In this document: positions 1-9,641 of the stretch, piece after piece
How positions within the stretch are numbered: position 1 is the first letter of the stretch
How the letters are laid out: each line of letters starts with the position of its first letter
From: JAVKLU01 sp031538895
Lineage (GTDB): Bacteria; Pseudomonadota; Gammaproteobacteria; Burkholderiales; Burkholderiaceae
Direction of reading: 5' to 3'
DNA length: 48,983 bases
Assembly: GCA_031538895.1 (NCBI GenBank)
Contig: JAVKLU010000068.1
Span: 1-48,983 of the forward strand
The notes under the pieces: generated by a model
Seen by the model: only the letters and a program-made list of their open reading frames with translations
Databases searched by the model: none
Told to the model about the DNA's origin: nothing
Made by a program: the position numbers and the translations under genes

Positions 1-139
1 ACTTCTATAAATACAGAATGTGCGGATGAAGTGCGAGGCGCACAGCACACAGAAACCGGAGCGTACATACAGTACGTGAGGATTTCGCGTACTGCGCAAC
101 AAAGCAATTCGCCGCAAAAATGAATTGATAGAAGTGCCC
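1..139 (-). repeat. 143-bp inverted-terminal-repeat element, copy 1 (cut by window start)
   Basis: Reverse complement of the element also seen at 9446-9588 and 48844-48983. Read on the minus strand it begins GGGCACTTCTAT and would end ATAGAAGTGCCC, but the last four bases fall outside the window. It differs from copy 3 at one position in the shared length. It lies 6 bp beyond the serB stop codon and is followed on the plus strand by TCAA (140-143). No coding potential is evident. It resembles a MITE or another short non-coding mobile repeat, but the family is not identified. Confidence 0.9.
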
Positions 140-145
140 TCAACT

Positions 146-1000
146 TTATTCCAACCAGGCGCATAGAACGTCCAGTCCTAGGTGATTGACTCGCTGGTGC
201 GCTGCAGCACGAACTGAAGGTTTGGCATGGCAGCCGACCGACAATCCTGACACCGCCATCATTTTTAAATCGTTGGCGCCATCGCCCACTGCTATGGCTT
301 GATCTGGGCGGGCATGAATTTTTTGGGCCATATCGCACAACAGATCGGCTTTGGCTTGCGCATCAACGATTCGATTGATTAAACGCCCCGTTAATACGCC
401 CTTATCGATTTCTAAAACATTGGCGTATTGCGCGTCCATCCCCAATTGGTCCAACACAATTTGGGTGAAATAGGTAAAACCTCCTGATACGATGGCCGTG
501 TGCAATTGGGCGGCGCGAGCCCGTGTCACCAAATTCTGCGCACCTTCGGTGTAGCGCAGTTTTTCCTGAACGACGTAGTTCAATGCGCTGACAGGCGTGC
601 CTTTTAATAAACGCACACGTTCCAACAGGCTATTAGAAAAATCGACTTCACCACGCATAGATCGCATCGTAATGGCGGCGATTTGTTCTTTTAATCCGAG
701 ATAAGCACCCAGTTCATCAATGCATTCAATCGTGATCAAGGTGGAATCCATATCGCACACCAGCAGGCGGTAATCGGTCCAACGCGGTAATTGAGTAAAT
801 TGTGCGCATTCGACCATGAGCGCGTGGGCGGCCTCAGACAAGGCAGGAAAATCAATTGCGCGATCTTCGTAAATCGTCGTGACATAAGGCGCAAGCGCGG
901 TTGGCGTGCGAGTTAAGAGCCGTTTTAAGTGAAATTGTTGCGCCAATGCAGGCAAAGTTTGCGCAGCAGTATCAGGGCGTGAAGTTAAAAAAATCGGCAT
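146..1000 (-). CDS. serB: phosphoserine phosphatase SerB
   Basis: Catalyses the last step of serine synthesis, hydrolysing O-phosphoserine to serine in the cytoplasm. The 284-residue product has a poorly conserved N-terminal region of about 75 residues, then the HAD-fold catalytic domain. Visible motifs are DMDST (83-87, with the nucleophile and acid aspartates), SGGFT (172-176) and GDGAND (239-244). Length is normal for the proteobacterial family. The ATG at 998-1000 gives the expected N-terminus. The stop codon sits 6 bp from the 143-bp repeat, so the 3' end of its mRNA probably includes that element. glnE lies upstream on the same strand, 43 bp away. Confidence 0.96.
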   Translation of the reverse strand: MPIFLTSRPDTAAQTLPALAQQFHLKRLLTRTPTALAPYVTTIYEDRAIDFPALSEAAHALMVECAQFTQLPRWTDYRLLVCDMDSTLITIECIDELGAYLGLKEQIAAITMRSMRGEVDFSNSLLERVRLLKGTPVSALNYVVQEKLRYTEGAQNLVTRARAAQLHTAIVSGGFTYFTQIVLDQLGMDAQYANVLEIDKGVLTGRLINRIVDAQAKADLLCDMAQKIHARPDQAIAVGDGANDLKMMAVSGLSVGCHAKPSVRAAAHQRVNHLGLDVLCAWLE

Positions 1001-1043
1001 AAAAACAAGAGTATTAAAAGAGTCAAAATAGTTTTTGGGTGAT

Positions 1044-3770
1044 TTAGCAAAGAGCAGTCACATTGCCATCTGAAGAGCTACTTGATACCGCGTACGCGCC
1101 TAAGACTTCATCCCACAAAGCTTCGATACGGGCGCATTCGAGAGGTCTTTGCGTGCGCGCTACGCGGCCACTGGTATCATTTTGCAGCGCCAATTGATGA
1201 TGTAAATGACGCAAAGCGCGATACGCGAGGACGCAATTCTCTGCGCTATCTTGACTGACATAACCCAGTTGTGCAGCCAAACGCAATAACGCGATGTTGC
1301 CGACGTTTTTCGATAAATCAGGATGTGGGCGCGCCAGTATCCAAAATTGCACGATGAATTCGAGATCAATCATGCCGCCGCGATCGTGTTTCAAATGAAA
1401 TTCATGTTCAGATGGTGGATTTGCCGCACGCATTTTGGCGCGCATCGCGACCAATTCCGCACCGAAAATTGCCGCGTCGCGCGGCGTGGATAAGACTTCA
1501 TTGCGTACCTGATCGACACGCGCGCACACTGCAATGTCACCCGCGCAACAGCGCGCACGTGTGAGTGCCTGATGTTCCCACAACCATGCCGAATTTTGGT
1601 GGTAGTTCGTAAATGCATTTAAAGAGCAGGCCATTACGCCGCTGGCGCCATTAGGCCGCAGGGCTAAATCCACTTCAAACAAAATTCCTGAGGACGTCGG
1701 TGTGGTCATCAAACTGGAAAATTTTTGTACCAATTTGACGTAGTGATAGGCCGCGCTGTCGTCGGCGTCGTCGTAGACAAACACCAAATCCAGATCAGAG
1801 CTGTAACTTAATTCTTTGCTGCCCAATTTGCCATAACCAATCACCGCAATTTTGGGCGCGGGTAAATGAGTTTTTGGCAACAATTGCCACGCCAGTTGCA
1901 AAGTGACGGCGATCAAAATATCGGCCAGTAAAGAGAGCTCATCGGACAACTGTTCGACCGTTAATTCACCTGACAGATCGCGTAGTAACAGTGCAAACAA
2001 TTGCGTTTGATGGTGTTCGCGCAAGACGATTAACTGTTGTTCGAGATCGTCCCGATGGTAGGTGATGACTTTATTCAACTGTTGCGTAAACAGTGCGGCA
2101 TCAAATGGAGTCGGTGTAATTAAATCATCCAGCAAAATCGGATGCTGATTTAAATAATGCGTGGCCCAGGCGCTTGCTTGTTGTAGCTGTAAAAGCTTGT
2201 TGAGCACCTTTGGGTATTCCAATAGTAAAGACAAATACACCGGACGCCCGACGATTTTCACTATAAATTCGCTAAAGCGTTTGACGGTCAAGGCGGTGCG
2301 GTCCTTGTCTTTTGATTGCGCACTCATATATTGATCGACTTGTTGCGTCAGTCGGTAAATTTTTTTCTGTACATCTTCTTTGGCGTGAGCGATTCGATGA
2401 TGCGCATATAAATCAGCCCAAATCGAAGCCGCGCTGGCCAGTTCATCATCGGCGTTATTGGCCTCGTTATTGACCTCTTGACTATTTTGCGCAACATCCG
2501 GTTCATCAAATAGTGCGTGAAAATGCTGCGCGACAATGTTTCGATGCAGGTTTAAATCAGCCAAAAATTGTGCATAGTCATTGATGGCTAATAAATCACA
2601 CAAACGTTTTTGGGTCAGCTCGTCGGCGGGCAGATAGTGATTTTGAGCATCTTCCACAAATTGAATCGCATGCTCGACACGACGCAAAAAATCATATGCG
2701 GCTAATAACTCCGCCACGGTTTCTTTGGCCATGATGTTCAATTTTTCTAAAGTGCGTAAGCTTGCGCGCGTACTTTTGAGTTGCAGCTCGGGCGTTCGAC
2801 CAGCGCGTAACAGTTGCGGCATTTGTGCCAGAAACTCAATTTGCCGAATGCCACCATGACCGATTTTGACGCTGTCGGTATAGCGACTGTTTTGGTGGGC
2901 TTGGCGTTGCGCTTCAGTGCGAATTTGGTGATGCATTTCGCGCAAGTGTTGAATCACCGCAAAATCTAAATAACGCCGATACACAAAAGGGCGAACGATT
3001 TCCGTTAACTCTGCGATCGCATCGACTGGTCCTGTGACCGCGCGCGATTTTTGCCAAGCGTAGCGTTCCCACTCGCGCCCTTGGGTATAAAAATAATTTT
3101 GCAACATGTTAAATCCGCACACCAGAGGGCCTGACCCACCGTTGGGACGCAAGGCCGTATCAACGCGAAAGACAAAACCCTCGGCTTGAACCTCGCTCAA
3201 ACTGTTGAATAATCGTTGTCCCAGCTTAGTAAAAAACTCGTGATTAGACAGGCCTTTTTCGGTTTCGCCTTCTTCGGGGTATACAAAAACCAAGTCAATA
3301 TCGGAGGACACATTTAATTCAGCGCCGCCTTGCTTGCCCATCGCGATTACTAACAAATATTGTTCACTATTGCTCTCTGCACCTATGGGCGCACCATAAC
3401 GCGCCAGTAGCTGTTGATGGTGATGTGCGACTAATTGCGCCACCGCGCGATCGGCGAAGCGCGTCATGGTGGTGACGACTTCGTCGAGGCCGCATTGAAA
3501 ATACAAATCGCGCACCAGCAAATGCGCAATGACTTGCGGGCGTAGTCGGCGCAGATAAGAGTCGATATCGCTGGTTTGATGACATTCACTAGGGACGTCA
3601 AAACGTGCGGGATCAAAAGGTTTTTGGGTGCTGATTAAAAAATCCGCCACAAAATTCGGCGTCTTTTGTTCCTGCTGATTTAACCAATGATCTAAAAAGA
3701 TTGACCCCGCGCGCAAACGGCGCGTCGATTCAATCAGTAAAGAGTCGTTAATATCGGAAGAATGGGACAT
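1044..3770 (-). CDS. glnE: bifunctional glutamine synthetase adenylyltransferase / adenylyl-removing enzyme GlnE
   Basis: Adds and removes AMP on glutamine synthetase in response to PII signalling, so it controls nitrogen assimilation. The 908-residue protein shows two nucleotidyltransferase modules. The N-terminal one (adenylyl-removing) has GKQGGAELN followed by SSDIDLVFVY near residues 155-163. The C-terminal one (adenylylating) has GYGKLGSKELSYSSDLDLVFVY near residues 645-665. An in-frame ATG at 3971 would add 67 residues rich in H, N and T and would overlap the divergent yhdP start at 3913, so the ATG at 3770 (MSHSSDIN) is chosen. The linker between modules contains an N/E-rich stretch with a 12-bp duplication (2452-2475). 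Confidence 0.95.
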   Translation of the reverse strand: MSHSSDINDSLLIESTRRLRAGSIFLDHWLNQQEQKTPNFVADFLISTQKPFDPARFDVPSECHQTSDIDSYLRRLRPQVIAHLLVRDLYFQCGLDEVVTTMTRFADRAVAQLVAHHHQQLLARYGAPIGAESNSEQYLLVIAMGKQGGAELNVSSDIDLVFVYPEEGETEKGLSNHEFFTKLGQRLFNSLSEVQAEGFVFRVDTALRPNGGSGPLVCGFNMLQNYFYTQGREWERYAWQKSRAVTGPVDAIAELTEIVRPFVYRRYLDFAVIQHLREMHHQIRTEAQRQAHQNSRYTDSVKIGHGGIRQIEFLAQMPQLLRAGRTPELQLKSTRASLRTLEKLNIMAKETVAELLAAYDFLRRVEHAIQFVEDAQNHYLPADELTQKRLCDLLAINDYAQFLADLNLHRNIVAQHFHALFDEPDVAQNSQEVNNEANNADDELASAASIWADLYAHHRIAHAKEDVQKKIYRLTQQVDQYMSAQSKDKDRTALTVKRFSEFIVKIVGRPVYLSLLLEYPKVLNKLLQLQQASAWATHYLNQHPILLDDLITPTPFDAALFTQQLNKVITYHRDDLEQQLIVLREHHQTQLFALLLRDLSGELTVEQLSDELSLLADILIAVTLQLAWQLLPKTHLPAPKIAVIGYGKLGSKELSYSSDLDLVFVYDDADDSAAYHYVKLVQKFSSLMTTPTSSGILFEVDLALRPNGASGVMACSLNAFTNYHQNSAWLWEHQALTRARCCAGDIAVCARVDQVRNEVLSTPRDAAIFGAELVAMRAKMRAANPPSEHEFHLKHDRGGMIDLEFIVQFWILARPHPDLSKNVGNIALLRLAAQLGYVSQDSAENCVLAYRALRHLHHQLALQNDTSGRVARTQRPLECARIEALWDEVLGAYAVSSSSSDGNVTALC
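2452..2475. repeat. 12-bp tandem duplication in glnE
   Basis: Two adjacent 12-bp units matching at 10 of 12 positions (GCGTTATTGGCC then TCGTTATTGACC). They are in frame and encode part of the VNNEANNA stretch in the linker between the two GlnE catalytic modules. Confidence 0.6.
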
Positions 3771-3912
3771 ACGAGATCCAATTGATGTCGATGATTTTAA
3801 GAACCCCGATTGTCTCGTATCCTTGTCTTGAGAATAGACGCAGGTTTTATGTGCGGTATCTAGGCGATTGCTGCGGTGATTGTTTAGATGATTAAACAAA
3901 TAACAATAATTT

Positions 3913-6900
3913 ATGAAAGTCAGTGTAGTGTTCAAAAATATTGGGCGTGTGTGTCGAGCTGTTCTAATCACCTTGGCCTGTCTGTTAGTGCTACTGTGGG
4001 CGGTGTTGCAGTTTTGGGGATTTGAAAAAATTACCAGCTACAAACCGCAGTTGGAAGCACAAATCAGTCAGGTTTTGAACAGTCGCGTCACGATTGATCA
4101 CCTCTCATTGGCTTGGGATTGGGGGCGTCTGCGTGCTGATGTGCGGGGGTTGAATATTTATCGCAAAGGCGAGAACGCCGCGGCGGTGAGTGCACAGGAT
4201 GCTTATGTGATTGTGTCCTGGCGCAGTTTGTGGGCCGGCATGCCCATACTGGCGCACGCTCAGCTAAACCGACCGTATATTGAAATCGTGCGCAATGCTG
4301 AAGGTCAGTTGTACTTTGCCGACTATATGATAGACATGACGAAAAAAGGTGATGGCAGTGGTGCCAGAATTTTCTTTTCACAACCCAGTATTGCGATTGC
4401 ACAAGCGCGCGTGCTGTGGCGCGATCACACCAGTAACGGCCGCGCGATCATTTTGGATGAGACCAATGTCGAGATCAGTAATGGTCAGTTATCCCATCGT
4501 TTTGATATTCAAGCGCGTTTGAATATTGAGTCAGAAAAAACCGATAAAAGCGCGAACCAAGAGGCGTCCGTACTGAGCTTAAAAATTCAAGCCGATATGG
4601 CGCACGAAGTTTTTGCCGTAGATTTTGCCGACACGTCAAAATGGCGTGGTGTGATTCGTGCGCAATTGCCGCAACTTGATTTGGCGCGGGTCTACGATGT
4701 CAGCGGCGCATTGGCCGGATATTTGCCTGAAGTTATTCAGGAAGCCCGCACACAAATTAAACCGCTGTCGGGGATGCTGGATTTGGACGTCATGACGCGT
4801 ATCGATCAATTGCAAGTGCACGAAATCACGGGCGCATTTCATTTAGCGCAATTAAATTTACCCCTGCCCCAAAATTCAGCATTGGTGCCGTCGCAATCGT
4901 ATCAATTGAAGGCGATTAAAACGCAGTTTTCATATCAATCACAAGCGCCAAAATTATTTGAACTGCGCTTAAAAAATATCAATATCGAAGCGCTCAAAGG
5001 CGTCACTTTTTCACCCAGTCCGATTCGCATCGTGCGCGACACCCCCAGCCGCGTCAAAATTACGATGGACGATATGGCGTTCTCGCCATTGCTGGTGTTG
5101 GCACAAAACTTGCCGCTCATCGCGCGCTATCGCAATCCTTTGTTGGCCTTATCGATTGATGGACAGGTCAAAGGACTGGCGCTGGAATTTGACGGTGCAC
5201 AATTCAAAATTGCCGCGCAATTAAAAGACCTCAATGCACATTCACGCGAGGGCAAGGGCGAGGGTGGGAGTATTACGCCCTTGGTCAAAGGATTTAACGC
5301 GACAATCGCGGGTGACGATCAGCAGGGTCAGTTGAGCGCCAACGCGCAAATGTTTGGTGCGCTCTTACCCGACATCATGGATAAAAATGCCAGCGTGATT
5401 GAAAATTTAGCTTTGAATCTTGATTGGACGCATGCCGTGACAGCGGCGGAAATCAAAAAAGCGGGATATCAAAAAGTGGCTTATCAACAAGGGTTGAATC
5501 AAAAAGCGGTAAATCAACAAGTGCTAAATACGGACAAAGGAAGTTCTCTGCCCGAATCCAATTCAAATCATCACTGGAAGTTCAATATCACGCAACTGGA
5601 TTTTGATCAAGCGGCGTTGAAGTGGCGCAGTCAAGGTGTGTATCAGTTGAATACAGAACCAGGCGCAAAATCAGACGCAAAAAATGATCATTTACAACTC
5701 AATGCCAAAATTAACCAATTGGAGCTGTCGAGCTTGCATCGCTACATTCCGTATTCGATTGCAGGCGCACGCACATGGTTAAGTGCGGCTTTCAGTCGCG
5801 GTACTTTGCGTGATTTGAATTTGGCGCTGAATACTTCTCTGACCCATTTTGAATTACCCACCGAATCACTCAATGAGGAGGGTAAGAATGCCAAGATGCC
5901 AGTTAGCACCCCACCGGTATTGAAATTAACGGGCAAAATTACGGCGGCTCAAGTGAACTATTTGCCCGGCGCAAAGGTACAACACAAAGGCGCGACGCTG
6001 TGGCCGACTTTGCAAGTCGCGCAGGCTGATGTCTTGATGGAAAACCGTCACCTGACGATTACCTCGCAACAAGCTGAGACCTCGGGGATTGCAGTACATG
6101 ATTTAAATTTTCAAATCCCCGATTTAACTGCGCCAGTGATTTTGGTGGATGCCAAGGGCACTGGGCCTTTGGCGGGCTTGATTGATTACGTCAATAAAAG
6201 TCCAGTGGGCGCCTTGATTGGTAATGTGACCGCTGACATGATGGTTAGCGGCGACAGTGGTTTGGATTTATTGTTGAAACTGCCGCTGGTCGGTAAAGAC
6301 CCCTTGACGCTCAGCGGACGTGTGCCCTTTAAAGGTAATCATGTTTTGATGACGGCTAAGGCGCCGAAAATTTCAAACATCACAGGTGATGTGACGTTTA
6401 ATCACAAAGGCGCGAACACGGATGAACTGTATTTTGACTTGTTGGGCGGACGCCATCATTATCGAATTAAAACTGATGATAAAGGTGCGATGCGTGTTGA
6501 TGGACAGGGCGCGCTGAAAATGGCAGCCTTGCAAGCTTACGCACCGACACAAGCCATTTGGCGCGGTATTTCGGGCGAGCTGCCGTATCAACTGGAGGCC
6601 ACGATCGCTGATGGCGCGATCAATGCCCAGATCGACAGTTCTGCCCAAGGCTTGGATTTGAAATTGCCGCTGCCGTTTCGCAAAGCAGCCAGTGAGCGCA
6701 AACCCTTGTCAATCAGTCTACACAAAGGGCAGAAGCTGGCGCTTGATGCCAAGTGGTTCGGTGCTGAAGGCATTTCGGTTCACGCCAAGGCCGATCAATT
6801 GGCGCCCAATAAAGCTTTGGGCAATGGCTTGAGTGCGGACATATTTTTGTCGCGATTTGATTTGAATGAATGGCTGCCTTTTTTAACGCCTGAAAAACCG

Positions 6901-8112
6901 ATTGAGTCGCAAGCTGATGCCGTTTCAGGCACTTTTGATGCGGCCTTGTTGATTCCCAGCGCGCAGTTACCCGTCGCCGATGTCACATTGAAAATCGGCG
7001 CGGCACGCGCGTCGTATATTGATTTGGGTGAAGTGGTGCTCGGATTGAATAACGATATTCCTAAAGCGGCCTGGAATTTTTCGCTCAATAGCAAAGTCGC
7101 GCAAGCTAAGGGCGCGTGGTTTGCCGCGCCACAACTGGCCAACTCGTGCGTGCAGGGACAGTTTGCGTTTATCCGTATTCCTGCGCCACCGTCGAATCCG
7201 ACTGCTGCGGCGCCCGCTGCTGAAAATGCGGTGCCAACCGCTAAAGTTGGAGTTGAGGTCAAGCCAGCTCCGCCGCCAACAGCTATACCTCGGGTTCATC
7301 GCCCGATGTTTGCCTTGCCAAAAATGGATATTAAAGTTGATGATCTGGTGTTGTTAGATCGGCCTTTGGGCGCTCTTAGCCTGGAAGGAGGGGATTCGCG
7401 TGCCCAGCCCAGTGATCAAGATGTGGCGTGGCAATTGACTAAAGCCGAGCTTAAAAACCCGGCGATAAATCTGCACATTACGGGTGCTTGGAATGAACGC
7501 AACACACGATTTGCACCCGAAATTCTGATTCATAACGCGGGGATGTTTTTAGATATTTTGCATTTGAAGAATATTTTGGCCGACGGTGCGGGGACTGTTG
7601 ATGGGCAAGTATCTTGGCTGGGTAATCCCTTGGATTTTGAGATGGCGCGCTTGGACGGTGACGCGCAAGTGCAACTGAATAACGGGAGCATTACCGTAGT
7701 CAACATTCCGGCATGGCGTTATTTAAGTTTTTTAAGTTTGCAGTCGTATGCAAATTTAAAAGATGCGTTTTCCAAATATCCTTCTTATGACAAAATTGAT
7801 GCGGCAGTGATCATTCAAAAAGGACAGTTACAGACTCAGCACGCGACGGTCGAATCCGTGTTTGCGAACGCGAACGCCAAAGCCCAGGTGGATTTAGTCG
7901 CACAAAATGTAGACGCTAGGATTGTGTTGCAACCCAAAGTTGATTTGGGGGCGGGGGTGATTTTGTATGGCCTACTGATCAATCCCGTGGTCGCTGTACC
8001 TTTGTTTTTATCGCAGTGGTTGGGTTCCTCGTATTTGGAAAGTTGGATTCCGGTTTTGCATATTTATGGTCCGTTTAAGAATGTGAAATTTGAAACCCTT
8101 AAGCAGAAATAA
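3913..8112 (+). CDS. yhdP: YhdP family AsmA-like protein (TIGR02099 type)
   Basis: Large envelope protein of the AsmA/TamB/YhdP group. Family knowledge links YhdP to phospholipid movement between inner and outer membranes. The 1399-residue product has one N-terminal membrane segment (about 13-36) and then a long beta-rich periplasmic body, the usual plan. The C-terminal part includes a DUF3971/AsmA-like region with NNGSITVVNIPAWRYLSFLS. It is longer than E. coli YhdP (about 1266 residues), partly through a five-unit repeat at residues 517-541 and an Ala/Pro-rich linker near residues 1096-1130. It diverges from glnE across about 142 bp and is followed 36 bp later by the nitrilase gene, an order typical of betaproteobacteria. 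Confidence 0.9.
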   Translation: MKVSVVFKNIGRVCRAVLITLACLLVLLWAVLQFWGFEKITSYKPQLEAQISQVLNSRVTIDHLSLAWDWGRLRADVRGLNIYRKGENAAAVSAQDAYVIVSWRSLWAGMPILAHAQLNRPYIEIVRNAEGQLYFADYMIDMTKKGDGSGARIFFSQPSIAIAQARVLWRDHTSNGRAIILDETNVEISNGQLSHRFDIQARLNIESEKTDKSANQEASVLSLKIQADMAHEVFAVDFADTSKWRGVIRAQLPQLDLARVYDVSGALAGYLPEVIQEARTQIKPLSGMLDLDVMTRIDQLQVHEITGAFHLAQLNLPLPQNSALVPSQSYQLKAIKTQFSYQSQAPKLFELRLKNINIEALKGVTFSPSPIRIVRDTPSRVKITMDDMAFSPLLVLAQNLPLIARYRNPLLALSIDGQVKGLALEFDGAQFKIAAQLKDLNAHSREGKGEGGSITPLVKGFNATIAGDDQQGQLSANAQMFGALLPDIMDKNASVIENLALNLDWTHAVTAAEIKKAGYQKVAYQQGLNQKAVNQQVLNTDKGSSLPESNSNHHWKFNITQLDFDQAALKWRSQGVYQLNTEPGAKSDAKNDHLQLNAKINQLELSSLHRYIPYSIAGARTWLSAAFSRGTLRDLNLALNTSLTHFELPTESLNEEGKNAKMPVSTPPVLKLTGKITAAQVNYLPGAKVQHKGATLWPTLQVAQADVLMENRHLTITSQQAETSGIAVHDLNFQIPDLTAPVILVDAKGTGPLAGLIDYVNKSPVGALIGNVTADMMVSGDSGLDLLLKLPLVGKDPLTLSGRVPFKGNHVLMTAKAPKISNITGDVTFNHKGANTDELYFDLLGGRHHYRIKTDDKGAMRVDGQGALKMAALQAYAPTQAIWRGISGELPYQLEATIADGAINAQIDSSAQGLDLKLPLPFRKAASERKPLSISLHKGQKLALDAKWFGAEGISVHAKADQLAPNKALGNGLSADIFLSRFDLNEWLPFLTPEKPIESQADAVSGTFDAALLIPSAQLPVADVTLKIGAARASYIDLGEVVLGLNNDIPKAAWNFSLNSKVAQAKGAWFAAPQLANSCVQGQFAFIRIPAPPSNPTAAAPAAENAVPTAKVGVEVKPAPPPTAIPRVHRPMFALPKMDIKVDDLVLLDRPLGALSLEGGDSRAQPSDQDVAWQLTKAELKNPAINLHITGAWNERNTRFAPEILIHNAGMFLDILHLKNILADGAGTVDGQVSWLGNPLDFEMARLDGDAQVQLNNGSITVVNIPAWRYLSFLSLQSYANLKDAFSKYPSYDKIDAAVIIQKGQLQTQHATVESVFANANAKAQVDLVAQNVDARIVLQPKVDLGAGVILYGLLINPVVAVPLFLSQWLGSSYLESWIPVLHIYGPFKNVKFETLKQK
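5461..5535 (+). repeat. 15-bp tandem repeat, five units, within yhdP
   Basis: Five consecutive 15-bp units starting at 5461, 5476, 5491, 5506 and 5521. They alternate between endings TATCAAAAA/AATCAAAAA and TATCAACAA/AATCAACAA. Encoded pentapeptides are AGYQK, VAYQQ, GLNQK, AVNQQ and VLNTD. The units fit the reading frame exactly and form a hydrophilic insertion in the periplasmic body. Confidence 0.85.
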
Positions 8113-8140
8113 GCAAAAATAATCAAAAATAAACATCAAC
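8101..8140 (+). repeat. 10-bp tandem repeat, four units, at the yhdP 3' end and spacer
   Basis: Four A-rich 10-bp units (AAGCAGAAAT, AAGCAAAAAT, AATCAAAAAT, AAACATCAAC). They span the last codons of yhdP and its TAA stop and run into the 36-bp spacer before the nitrilase gene. The period is one DNA helical turn and is not a multiple of three. Confidence 0.7.
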
Positions 8141-8148
8141 AAATTATT

Positions 8149-8943
8149 ATGAAAGTTGCGGCTCTTCAAATGTGCTCGAGTGCCTCATTGGCGGATAACT
8201 TACGCATCGCCAGTGATTTGATTCAACAAGCCGCAGCCGATGGTGCCGAGTTAATCGTGTTGCCCGAATACTGGTGTTTTATGGGTTTGCGTGAGGCCGA
8301 CAAAATTCGCTTAAGTGAAGAATTTGGACATGGGCCGATACAAGATTTTTTAGCCACCTTGGCACAACGTCAGCGGGTTTACCTCGTCGCTGGAACGATT
8401 CCGATTACAGCGGAGTCGGGTAAAGTGTTTAACAGTACGTTGGTGTTTGACAGCGATGGCGCTTGCGTGTGCCGTTACGACAAAATTCATTTGTTTTCGT
8501 TTGATAACGGCAGCGAGTCTTATGATGAATCGGCAACGATTTGTCGTGGCGATCAAGTGATGACTTACACCTTGGGTAATGGGTGGAAAATGGGTTTGGC
8601 AATTTGTTACGACTTGCGTTTTAGCGAGTTGTTTCGCAGCGCCAAAGAGCCTGATTTTTGGGTCATTCCGGCAGCGTTTACCGCCACGACGGGGATCGCG
8701 CATTGGGAAGTCTTATTGCGTGCCCGCGCGATTGAAAATCAGGCTTATGTCATTGCCAGTGCGCAAAGTGGTCGACATGAAAATGGTCGAACGACTTTTG
8801 GCCATAGCATGGTGATTGACCCTTGGGGTGTTGTGCTGGCGCAGCAAGATGAAGGGCCGGGCGTGGTCAGTTCGATATTAAAACGGGAACGCATCATGCA
8901 AGTACGTCAACAGTTGCCGGCCTTGCGTCATCGGGTGTTGTAA
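8149..8943 (+). CDS. carbon-nitrogen hydrolase (nitrilase superfamily, Nit1/Nit2-like amidase)
   Basis: Cytoplasmic amidase of 264 residues. The catalytic triad of the superfamily is visible: Glu40 in LPEYW, Lys112 in YDKIHLF and Cys153 in GLAICYDLRF. The closest recognisable group is the Nit-type amidases; bacterial members hydrolyse deaminated glutathione or omega-amides of 2-oxo acids, but the exact substrate cannot be decided here. The gene follows yhdP, as in many betaproteobacteria, where tldD commonly comes next; here recX does. The spacer to recX is 17 bp, so co-transcription with yhdP and recX is likely. Confidence 0.9.
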   Translation: MKVAALQMCSSASLADNLRIASDLIQQAAADGAELIVLPEYWCFMGLREADKIRLSEEFGHGPIQDFLATLAQRQRVYLVAGTIPITAESGKVFNSTLVFDSDGACVCRYDKIHLFSFDNGSESYDESATICRGDQVMTYTLGNGWKMGLAICYDLRFSELFRSAKEPDFWVIPAAFTATTGIAHWEVLLRARAIENQAYVIASAQSGRHENGRTTFGHSMVIDPWGVVLAQQDEGPGVVSSILKRERIMQVRQQLPALRHRVL

Positions 8944-8960
8944 GGACAATATCAATTGAA

Positions 8961-9434
8961 ATGGCATTCGCAAAAATTCCGATTAGCTTAAAAGCGCGCG
9001 CTTTGCGCTATCTGTCGCAGCGCGAACACAGCGTTGAGGAATTGCGCCGTAAATTAAAACGATTGACCGATGAGGCCAATGCTGCGCAATTGGAACCATT
9101 ATTAGTGGATTTACAAACACAAGGTTTTTTATCGAACGAGCGTTATGCGGCAGCGCGGGTTCGAGCGCGTAGTGCGCGTTACGGCAATATGCGCTTGGTC
9201 GCAGAACTCAAACAAATGGGCATTGATCCCAGTGCCGCTCAAAATCAGGTTGAGGCCGCGGACGATGAAGTCACGCGAATTCAAGAGTTAATCGCGCGCA
9301 AACCGATTCCCAAAGATTTTTCTGAAAAAGCAAAACTCATGCGTTCTTTGCAGATGAAGGGTTTTAGTGGTCAAGCGATCAAAGTCGCGCTCAAAAAGGC
9401 CGCGATTGTGGTCGATAGCGACGAGTTTGAATAA
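8961..9434 (+). CDS. recX: regulatory protein RecX
   Basis: Modulator of RecA; family members bind RecA filaments and limit strand exchange. The 157-residue product shows the RecX helical repeats: KARALRYLSQREHSVEELRRKL near the N-terminus, then GFLSNERYAAARVRARSARYGNMRLVAELKQMGI-type sequence, and a third repeat near the C-terminus. Length is normal. It is not next to recA in this window, unlike the common recA-recX arrangement, and instead ends a yhdP-nitrilase-recX run. Its stop is 11 bp before repeat copy 2. Confidence 0.9.
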   Translation: MAFAKIPISLKARALRYLSQREHSVEELRRKLKRLTDEANAAQLEPLLVDLQTQGFLSNERYAAARVRARSARYGNMRLVAELKQMGIDPSAAQNQVEAADDEVTRIQELIARKPIPKDFSEKAKLMRSLQMKGFSGQAIKVALKKAAIVVDSDEFE

Positions 9435-9445
9435 AATAAATTTGA

Positions 9446-9588
9446 GGGCACTTCTATCGATTCATTTTTGCGGCGAATTGCTTTGTTGCGCAGTACGCGA
9501 AATCCTCACCTACTGTATGTACGCTCCGGTTTCTGTGTGCTGTGCGCCTCGCACTTCATTCGCACATTCTGTATTTATAGAAGTGCCC
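9446..9588 (+). repeat. 143-bp inverted-terminal-repeat element, copy 2 (complete)
   Basis: The only complete copy. It begins GGGCACTTCTAT and ends ATAGAAGTGCCC, a perfect 12-bp terminal inverted repeat. It is flanked on both sides by TTGA (9442-9445 and 9589-9592) in direct orientation, which looks like a 4-bp target duplication. Internal inverted repeats include GTGCG/CGCAC. It differs from copy 1 at three positions, one of which (CACCTACTG instead of CACGTACTG) breaks a pair in the CAGTAC/GTACTG hairpin. It fills most of the space between convergent recX and rapZ. Confidence 0.93.
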
Positions 9589-9641
9589 TTGAATCAATTG
9601 TGTAGCCACGTTTGACGTCGATGTTCGCCAAGTTAGCCAAT

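Noticed and set aside
3771..3971. N-terminal extension of GlnE by 67 residues
   Set aside because: The extra sequence is not GlnE-like and would overlap the divergent yhdP start; the ATG at 3770 gives a normal-length protein.
9367..9615. Plus-strand open frame across the recX end and repeat copy 2
   Set aside because: It overlaps recX in another frame and runs through the non-coding repeat; the product has no recognisable fold and the other repeat copies do not encode a matching protein.
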